DNA of 64,000 nucleotides from Mycobacterium alsense (GTDB lineage Bacteria; Actinomycetota; Actinomycetes; Mycobacteriales; Mycobacteriaceae). Positions 58,191 through 64,000 of the stretch are shown here, one piece after another. The notes under the pieces are model-generated. The model did no database searches. It was given only the letters and a program-made list of their open reading frames with translations, and was not told the DNA's origin. Each line of letters starts with the position of its first letter. Positions within the stretch are counted from its first letter, which is position 1. Both the position numbers and the translations under genes were made by a program. Location of the stretch: the NCBI RefSeq assembly GCF_002086635.1, contig NZ_MVHD01000003.1, positions 184,978-248,977 on the forward strand, read 5' to 3'.

Positions 58191-59840
58191 CTAGATCGCC
58201 GGGCCCAGCAGGTCGTCGGCGTCGCGGATGACGTAGCCGTAGCCCTGCTCGGCCAGGAAGCGCTGCCGGTGCGCCGCGTAGTCGGCGTCGAGGCTGTCGC
58301 GGGCCACCACGGAATAGAAGATGGCGCCGCCGCCGTCGGACTTGGGCCGCAGCAACCGGCCCAGCCGCTGGGCCTCCTCCTGGCGCGATCCGAACGTGCC
58401 CGAAACCTGCACCGCCACCGAGGCTTCCGGCAAGTCAATCGAGAAGTTGGCGACCTTGGACACCACCAGCGTCGACACCTCACCGCGGCGGAAGGCGTCG
58501 AACAACGCCTCGCGTTCCTTGGTGCGGGTGGATCCCTGGATCACCGGGGCATCCAACTCGACGCCGAGCTCGTCGAGCTGATCGAGGTAGGCGCCGATCA
58601 CCAGGGTCTGCTCGCCGGGGTGTTTCTCCAGGATCGACTTCACCACAGCGATTTTGGTGTGCACCGTCGAGCACAGCCGGTAGCGTTCCTCCGGTTCGGC
58701 GGTGGCGTACATCATGCGCTCGTTGTCGGTCATGGTCACGCGCACCTCGATGCACTCGGCCGGCGCGATCCAGCCCTGTGCCTCGATGTCCTTCCACGGC
58801 GCGTCGTAACGCTTCGGGCCGATCAGGGAGAACACGTCGCCCTCGCGGCCGTCCTCGCGGATCAGCGTGGCGGTCAGCCCGAGGCGCCGCTTGGACTGCA
58901 GGTCGGCGGTCATCCGAAACACCGGCGCCGGCAGCAGGTGCACCTCGTCGTAGATGATCAGCCCCCAGTCGCGGCTATCGAAGAGTTCCAGATGCCGGTA
59001 CTCACCCTTGGTGCGGCGGGTGATCATCTGGTACGTCGAGATGGTGACCGGCCGAATCTCCTTGCGCTCGCCGGAGTATTCGCCGATCTCGTCCTCGGTC
59101 AGCGAGGTGCGCGCGACCAGCTCGCGCTTCCACTGCCGCGCGGCGACGATGTTGGTGACCAGGATCAGCGTCGTCGCACCGGCTTTCGCCATCGCGGCGG
59201 CGCCGACCAGCGTCTTACCGGCGCCGCACGGGAGCACCACCACCCCGGAGCCGCCGGACCAGAACGAGTCCGCGGCCAGCTGCTGGTAATCGCGCAGGTG
59301 CCAGCCGTCCTGCTCCAGGCTGATCGGGTGCGCCTCACCGTCGACGTAACCGGCGAGGTCCTCGGCGGGCCAGCCGATCTTCAGCAGCATCTGCTTGACG
59401 CGGCCCCGCTCGCTGGGGTGGACGACGACGGTGTCCTCATCGATGCGGGCGCCCAGCATCGGCGCGATCTTCTTGTTGCGCAGCACCTCCGCGAGCACCG
59501 CGCGGTCCAGGCTCACCAGGGTCAGGCCGTGCGCGGGGTGCTTGACCAGCTGCAGCCGGCCGTAGCGGGCCATGGTGTCGACGATGTCGACCAGCAGCGG
59601 CTGGGGCACCGCGTAGCGGGAGAACGACACCAACGCGTCGACGACCTGTTCGGCGTCGTGACCGGCGGCGCGCGCGTTCCACAGCGCCAGGGGCGTGATC
59701 CGGTACGTGTGCACGTGCTCGGGCGCGCGTTCCAGCTCGGCGAACGGCGCGATGGCGGCGCGCGCGTTGCCGGCCAGCTCGTGATCGACCTCGAGCAGCA
59801 CCGTCTTGTCGGACTGCACGATCAACGGCCCCTCGGTCAT
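58191..59840 (-). CDS. ercc3: XPB-type DNA repair helicase
   Basis: A superfamily 2 helicase of 549 aa, matching Rv0861c. An N-terminal damage-recognition-type domain (1-170) leads to the RecA-like core with Walker A PCGAGKT (204-210), DEVH (298-301) and motif VI near QEEAQRLGRLLRP. Actinobacterial XPB unwinds 3'-to-5' and anneals DNA. ATG 59,840 (MTEGPLIVQSDK) matches the known start better than ATG 59,849. Rv0862c-like lies 12 bases upstream, so both are one operon. Confidence 0.95.
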   Translation of the reverse strand: MTEGPLIVQSDKTVLLEVDHELAGNARAAIAPFAELERAPEHVHTYRITPLALWNARAAGHDAEQVVDALVSFSRYAVPQPLLVDIVDTMARYGRLQLVKHPAHGLTLVSLDRAVLAEVLRNKKIAPMLGARIDEDTVVVHPSERGRVKQMLLKIGWPAEDLAGYVDGEAHPISLEQDGWHLRDYQQLAADSFWSGGSGVVVLPCGAGKTLVGAAAMAKAGATTLILVTNIVAARQWKRELVARTSLTEDEIGEYSGERKEIRPVTISTYQMITRRTKGEYRHLELFDSRDWGLIIYDEVHLLPAPVFRMTADLQSKRRLGLTATLIREDGREGDVFSLIGPKRYDAPWKDIEAQGWIAPAECIEVRVTMTDNERMMYATAEPEERYRLCSTVHTKIAVVKSILEKHPGEQTLVIGAYLDQLDELGVELDAPVIQGSTRTKEREALFDAFRRGEVSTLVVSKVANFSIDLPEASVAVQVSGTFGSRQEEAQRLGRLLRPKSDGGGAIFYSVVARDSLDADYAAHRQRFLAEQGYGYVIRDADDLLGPAI

Positions 59841-59852
59841 GCCCCCCATTAT

Positions 59853-62096
59853 TCAGTCGCCCGCCGACACCACCGAGGTGATGCGGTGGATGGCGAAGTC
59901 GCGCATCCGCGCGGACCCCGAATCCCAGGCCACCAGCTGTCCGCCCCGAATCGTGATCGGCGACACCACCCGCTGGGTGGCCACCCCCGCGGCGTCGAGG
60001 TAGCCGATCACCAGGGTGGCCTGGTCCTTGGCCGCGCGCTGCAACAGCGACATGGTGACCGCGGGGTCGACGCGGGTGTTGCCGAAGGGTGCGGCGGTCA
60101 CCTTCCGCAGCACCGAGACGACCGCGTTCAGCGTCTCGCCGGTGGGCCGCGGCAGGGGGCGGTACGGCCTGCGCTCCTGCGGTGTGGGCACCCGGGCCCC
60201 GCGGGGCCGGACATCGACGATGGCGCCGGACGAATCCTCGGCGGCCGGCGCAAAGCCGGCGGCGCGCAACGCGACGAGCACCTCGGCGATCGGCGCGGGC
60301 GACACCGCGACCGTCGGCGCCAGGGCGCGCAGCCGCAGCTGGTCGGCGGCCGCCACCGCCTGTGCCAGCAGGGCCGGGTCCTCACAGCGCACGAACGACG
60401 CGGCCATGCCGATCCGCAGCTGGCCGTGCCGGCGGGCGACATCGTCGATGAGGTAGGTAAGGCCTTGCGGCACCGGAGTTTTCGAGTGCTTGGCGAAAAA
60501 CTCTTGCATCCAGTCGCGGGTCTTGCCGACGTCGAGTGCGTGGCGGATCGACTGTTCGCTGATGCGGTAGACCATCGCCGTGCCCGCCGATTCGACGGTG
60601 GCGACCGTGGCGAGGTCGTCGGCCAGCTCGCGTCGCAGCGGTCCGGGCACCACGACCGTCAGGTCGCCCTGCACCAGGAAGTGGTCGATGGGCGCGGGCA
60701 TCGCCCGCGTCATCGCCTGTACCGCGTTCCCCGGGTCGGCGTCGAGCAGCGCCCGGCCGGGCGTGCTGATCGCTCCGCGGCCCACCAATCCCAGCGCATG
60801 GCTTTCGGCCAGCAGGTCGGCCACGGGTTGGGGCTGCAGCCGCCTGGCCCAGCGCGGACGCCGCCAGATCAGCGCCGCCGAGGCGGTGGCCGCGTCGACA
60901 CCGGCGCCGGGTGGCAGCTCGGAGAGCATGCTCAGCAACAGCCGGCGGTCCAGTGGCGCGGCGGTTGAATACAGCGAATCCGTCAGGGCGCCATAGGGTT
61001 TGGCGTCAGGACTGCGGGTGCCGATCAACGCCGGCCGGACCGGCAGGTCGAGCCAGGTGTGGGCGAGCAGGTGCCAGCGCTCGGCCGGCGACATCCCGGA
61101 GTACCGTTCGATGGCCATCGTCGGCGCCCAATACGGCCCGTCACCGTGGGCCGGTTCCGGGTCGGGCGTGCCGCTGGCGATCAATCCGGCTGCCGCCGCG
61201 ACCTCGAGGATCAGGCCGAGCCGCCGCTCCTCGACACCGGTCGTCTTTGCCAGCCGCTTGACGTCGCGAATCCCCAGTCCGCCGCTGCGCAGCTCGGAAA
61301 CCGGTGCGGCGCCGAGGGTTTGGAGCAGCACGTCGATCTCTCGAAGCAGGTCGATGACGGCGCCAGCGGCCACCGCGTCGACGTCGACGGCCGTCGTGGT
61401 CGACACGACCGGGTCGGGGGAGGTCAGGCTCATGGGCCCGGGGTCCTCCCCGCGCAGCACCTGCCCGACGTGGCGGGGCAGGATCACCCTCTCGGCATCG
61501 ATGCGCCGCAGCAGCCCCATCGCCAGCAACTGCGGCACGGGGCGGTCCGCCGGGGCGCCGGGCGCGGCGTCGCGGGTGCGGCCCATCGGCGAACCCTCGA
61601 GCAGTTTGTCCAGCACGGCGAGCTGCGCGTCGTCGAGGCCGTCGACGAGACCGGCGATCTCCTCGCCCGTGCGTGAGCCGTCCTCGAGCGTGACCTGCCC
61701 GGGATGCCAGGGCAACGCGGTGCCGGCATCGGCGGCGACCCGGACCGCTGCCTCGCCCCACACCAGGGCGCGCTGTCGCAGGTCGTCCAGCGCGCCGACG
61801 ACGTCGGCCTCGGGAGCGCGGTCACCGATGAGCGCGACCAGCTTGGCGGTGGGCACCGGGGCGGAGTCGGCCTGCAGCACCAGCAGGGCGTCGAGCACGG
61901 CCAGCCGCAGGAAGTCGAGATCGTCGGTGGCGGCCTTGACCGACTGCCGCGCCTGGGCGCGCGCGGCCAGCGCCGCGATGCTGCCGGGCGGGGGCTGGGC
62001 GAGGTCCGGCCGTAGTTCCAGCAGTCGGATCAGCCGCTCGTCGGGCAAATCGGCCAGCCAGGACCCCAGCGGGATATCCGGGGTGTTGTCGGTCAT
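59853..62096 (-). CDS. helicase-associated domain protein (Rv0862c-like)
   Basis: A 747-aa protein with a helicase C-terminal-like associated domain (about 500-747). Recognisable stretches are [40 protein letters not shown] and [20 protein letters not shown]. No Walker motifs are present. It is always placed next to the XPB gene in my memory of mycobacteria, so a partner role in DNA repair is likely. ATG 62,096 ([13 protein letters not shown]) is taken as start. Confidence 0.88.
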   Translation of the reverse strand: MTDNTPDIPLGSWLADLPDERLIRLLELRPDLAQPPPGSIAALAARAQARQSVKAATDDLDFLRLAVLDALLVLQADSAPVPTAKLVALIGDRAPEADVVGALDDLRQRALVWGEAAVRVAADAGTALPWHPGQVTLEDGSRTGEEIAGLVDGLDDAQLAVLDKLLEGSPMGRTRDAAPGAPADRPVPQLLAMGLLRRIDAERVILPRHVGQVLRGEDPGPMSLTSPDPVVSTTTAVDVDAVAAGAVIDLLREIDVLLQTLGAAPVSELRSGGLGIRDVKRLAKTTGVEERRLGLILEVAAAAGLIASGTPDPEPAHGDGPYWAPTMAIERYSGMSPAERWHLLAHTWLDLPVRPALIGTRSPDAKPYGALTDSLYSTAAPLDRRLLLSMLSELPPGAGVDAATASAALIWRRPRWARRLQPQPVADLLAESHALGLVGRGAISTPGRALLDADPGNAVQAMTRAMPAPIDHFLVQGDLTVVVPGPLRRELADDLATVATVESAGTAMVYRISEQSIRHALDVGKTRDWMQEFFAKHSKTPVPQGLTYLIDDVARRHGQLRIGMAASFVRCEDPALLAQAVAAADQLRLRALAPTVAVSPAPIAEVLVALRAAGFAPAAEDSSGAIVDVRPRGARVPTPQERRPYRPLPRPTGETLNAVVSVLRKVTAAPFGNTRVDPAVTMSLLQRAAKDQATLVIGYLDAAGVATQRVVSPITIRGGQLVAWDSGSARMRDFAIHRITSVVSAGD

Positions 62097-62199
62097 TGCT
62101 GACCAGCGTAAAGCAGTCGGCCGGCGCAAACGCCACGGTCAGGACGCCCGCGGGCGGCCTTGCGTCACCCGGACCCGTGCGACCTGTCAGAATGGACCC

Positions 62200-62400
62200 G
62201 TGGCTAACACTGCTGAGGGCAAGGCGCGCAAGACCAAGTACGTCGACAACGGTTGGCCGACGACGGACCCGGACGACCACGCCGTGAGCGAACTGGTGAC
62301 GGATCGGACGGGTGCGCTGTCACCGTTCGGCGAGTTGGTCTTCCCGCTGCCCGCAACCGACCTGCCCTACCTCCACCCGGTTACCGTCGTCAACCGGTAG
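62200..62400 (+). CDS. conserved hypothetical protein (Rv0863-like)
   Basis: A small soluble protein of 66 aa starting [20 protein letters not shown], with no signal peptide or motif. It lies between the divergent Rv0862c-like gene and moaC, with 8 bases to the moaC ATG, as in M. tuberculosis. Function unknown. The start GTG 62,200 gives the shortest sensible frame. Confidence 0.65.
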   Translation: MANTAEGKARKTKYVDNGWPTTDPDDHAVSELVTDRTGALSPFGELVFPLPATDLPYLHPVTVVNR

Positions 62401-62408
62401 GTCGCCGG

Positions 62409-62936
62409 ATGGCTAAGGCCTCAGAGGCAGCCAAGCCGCCCGCGACCTGGGCATCGCCCGAATCCCGGTCCGGCAAGCTTTCGCACCTGGACGAGCGGGG
62501 GGCCGCGCACATGGTCGACGTCACGGAAAAGGGCGCCACCAAGCGCACCGCCGTCGCGGCGGGCGCACTGCGCACCTCGCCCGAGGTCGTGGCGCTGATC
62601 TCGTCCGGCGGCATGCCCAAGGGCGACGCGCTGGCCACGGCGCGGGTGGCCGGCATCCTGGCCGCCAAGCGCACCAGCGACCTCGTCCCGCTGTGCCACC
62701 AGCTCGCGCTCACCGGGGTCGACGTCGACTTCGCCGTCGGCGAGTCGGACATCGAGATCACCGCGACCGTGCGCAGCACCGATCGCACGGGCGTGGAGAT
62801 GGAGGCGCTGACCGCCGTCTCCGTGGCGGGGCTCACGCTCTACGACATGATAAAGGCCGTCGACCCCGCCGCGCGTATCGACGACATCCGGGTGCTGCGC
62901 AAGCAGGGCGGCAAAACCGGAAATTGGGAGCGGTGA
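62409..62936 (+). CDS. moaC: cyclic pyranopterin monophosphate synthase MoaC
   Basis: A 175-aa MoaC-family protein (Rv0864, moaC2, by position). [23 protein letters not shown] is the signature N-terminus, and [12 protein letters not shown] and [17 protein letters not shown] line the active site. It converts the GTP-derived intermediate to cyclic pyranopterin monophosphate in molybdenum cofactor synthesis. About 15 extra residues precede the usual start. The TGA overlaps the mog ATG. Confidence 0.94.
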   Translation: MAKASEAAKPPATWASPESRSGKLSHLDERGAAHMVDVTEKGATKRTAVAAGALRTSPEVVALISSGGMPKGDALATARVAGILAAKRTSDLVPLCHQLALTGVDVDFAVGESDIEITATVRSTDRTGVEMEALTAVSVAGLTLYDMIKAVDPAARIDDIRVLRKQGGKTGNWER

Positions 62937-63418
62937 TGAGCGCGCGATCCGCACGAGTGATCATTGCGTCGACCCGCGCCGCGGCCGGCGTGTACGAGGA
63001 TCGATGCGGGCCGATCATCACGGAATGGCTTGAGCAGCAAGGCTTTTCGCCGGTACAGACCGACGTGGTGGCCGACGGTGGTGCCGTCGGCAAGGCGCTG
63101 CGCGAGGCGCTCGACGCCAACGTCGACGTGATCATCACGTCGGGCGGCACCGGCATCTCACCCACCGACGGCACCCCGGACCAGACCGTGGCGGTGCTGG
63201 ACTACATGATCCCGGGGCTGGCCGACGCCATCCGCCGCTCGGGGCTGCCGAAGGTGCCGACGTCTGTGCTGTCGCGCGGGGTCTGCGGCGTGGCCGGCCG
63301 GACGCTGATCGTCAACCTGCCGGGCTCGCCCGGGGGCGTCCGCGACGGCCTCGGGGTGCTCGCCGACGTGCTCGACCACGCGCTCGACCAACTCGCGGGC
63401 GGGGATCACCAACGATGA
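62936..63418 (+). CDS. mog: molybdopterin adenylyltransferase-like Mog
   Basis: A 160-aa MogA/MoaB-fold protein matching Rv0865. [19 protein letters not shown] is the cofactor-binding loop and [12 protein letters not shown] is the C-terminal motif. It adenylates molybdopterin before metal insertion. ATG 62,936 overlaps the moaC stop, and moaE starts 4 bases inside its 3' end. Confidence 0.93.
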   Translation: MSARSARVIIASTRAAAGVYEDRCGPIITEWLEQQGFSPVQTDVVADGGAVGKALREALDANVDVIITSGGTGISPTDGTPDQTVAVLDYMIPGLADAIRRSGLPKVPTSVLSRGVCGVAGRTLIVNLPGSPGGVRDGLGVLADVLDHALDQLAGGDHQR

Positions 63419-63840
63419 CGCGCGTCTTGCGCGCCGCCATGACCGAAGAGCCGATCGTTTTGGCGGAGCACGAAGAGCTGGTGGGCCATCAGTCTGCCGG
63501 GGCCATCGTCGGATTCGTCGGCATGATTCGCGATCACGACGCCGGCCGCCGGGTGGTGCGGCTGGAATATTCGGCGCACCCGTCGGCCGCCGACGTCCTC
63601 GCCCAGGTGGTGGCGGAGGTCGCCGAGGAGGCTGCCGGGGTGCGCGCCGTCGCGGCCAGCCACCGCGTCGGCGTCCTGCGCATCGGCGAGGCGGCGCTGG
63701 TGGCCGCGGTCGCCGCCGACCATCGACGGGCGGCGTTCGACACGTGCGCCCGCCTGGTCGACAGCATCAAGGCGCGACTACCGGTGTGGAAGCACCAGTT
63801 CTTCGACGACGGAACCGAAGAGTGGGTGGGCTCGGCCTAG
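63415..63840 (+). CDS. moaE: molybdopterin synthase catalytic subunit MoaE
   Basis: A 141-aa MoaE-family protein (Rv0866, moaE2). [19 protein letters not shown] is the signature, [20 protein letters not shown] follows, and the end carries [21 protein letters not shown] with the conserved Lys pair. It transfers sulfur to the pterin together with MoaD. It is the last gene of the moaC-mog-moaE run, 13 bases before the convergent rpfA stop. Confidence 0.94.
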   Translation: MTRVLRAAMTEEPIVLAEHEELVGHQSAGAIVGFVGMIRDHDAGRRVVRLEYSAHPSAADVLAQVVAEVAEEAAGVRAVAASHRVGVLRIGEAALVAAVAADHRRAAFDTCARLVDSIKARLPVWKHQFFDDGTEEWVGSA

Positions 63841-63853
63841 CGGGCCGCAGTGA

Positions 63854-64000
63854 TCACGACGGCTGCACGAGCGCGTCGAGCGCGTCGTTGCCGTGGATGT
63901 TCGCGCCCCGGATCTCTTCCCACAGCTGCTGGGTGTAGCCGACGTTCGCCGTCTGCGGCGGCGCGGGCGGCAGGGCGTCGGCCGGGGGCGCCGGGGGGAG
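63854..64000 (-). CDS. rpfA: RpfA C-terminal end (cut by window edge)
   Basis: Only the last 48 residues are present. They read from a Pro/Ala-rich stretch into GYTQQLWEEIRGANIHGNDA then LDALVQPS, matching the C-terminus of resuscitation-promoting factor RpfA (Rv0867c). RpfA is a secreted muralytic enzyme. Its lysozyme-like catalytic domain lies outside the window. The call rests on the tail and on the conserved position after moaE2. Confidence 0.8.
   Translation of the reverse strand, partial: LPPAPPADALPPAPPQTANVGYTQQLWEEIRGANIHGNDALDALVQPS

Noticed and set aside
58269..60968. 899-aa plus-strand open frame opposite ercc3
   Set aside because: Antisense shadow of two well-recognised genes, with no domain features.

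Overview
The window is high-GC actinobacterial DNA that I assign to the genus Mycobacterium, most likely a slow grower related to the M. avium complex. The evidence is a complete yrbE/mce operon, Mce-associated membrane proteins, F420-dependent luciferase-like oxidoreductases, an LpqH-like lipoprotein, and a right-hand half whose gene order matches my memory of M. tuberculosis Rv0853c-Rv0867c (kdc, SRPBCC, far, two SRPBCC, dapC, fadA, fadB, ercc3/XPB, Rv0862c, Rv0863, moaC2, mog, moaE2, rpfA). No rRNA, tRNA, insertion sequence, phage or CRISPR array was seen.

Positions 1-18,060 and 36,200-40,720 form a catabolic block. It holds a fused DUF35-thiolase-like protein, an epimerase, an F420 oxidoreductase, a NuoF-like flavoprotein with a [3Fe-4S] ferredoxin, two TIM-barrel amidohydrolases with a Rieske protein and an alpha/beta hydrolase, a 3-hydroxyisobutyrate dehydrogenase-like enzyme, an overlapping pair of acyl-CoA dehydrogenases, a P450 with its own ferredoxin and an SDR, a class III CoA-transferase, an enoyl-CoA hydratase, a third amidohydrolase and an acyl-CoA ligase. 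Most promoter regions here carry a 15-bp palindrome, GAGAAT-N3-ATTCTC or a close variant. About ten copies lie between 1,883 and 37,994, which suggests one regulon. Its regulator was not identified.

Positions 18,424-28,030 hold a mce operon (two YrbE permeases, then MceA to MceF) whose permeases resemble the Mce4 (sterol importer) branch. It is followed on the other strand by a secreted protein and two Mce-associated membrane proteins (28,096-29,979). A paralogous Mce-associated pair lies at 41,060-42,642, and both pairs share a promoter-like block. Positions 30,132-36,298 carry small secreted proteins, a TetR gene with a clear operator array, a four-gene operon of two related membrane proteins plus cytochrome oxidase subunit III-like and IV-like proteins, and a divergent P450/TetR pair.

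From about 43,280 the sequence is conserved mycobacterial core. Between fadB and ercc3 (52,360-58,140) lies an extra block of about 5.8 kb that I do not recall from M. tuberculosis. It has a methyltransferase, two F420 oxidoreductases, a flavin monooxygenase, a small dimeric-barrel protein and a split DUF35/thiolase pair.

The simplest reading is that the mce system imports a hydrophobic, possibly cyclic or branched molecule; P450s with dedicated redox partners hydroxylate it; CoA ligase and CoA-transferase activate it; and dehydrogenases, hydratase and thiolase/aldolase-like enzymes shorten it. The substrate cannot be read from the sequence.
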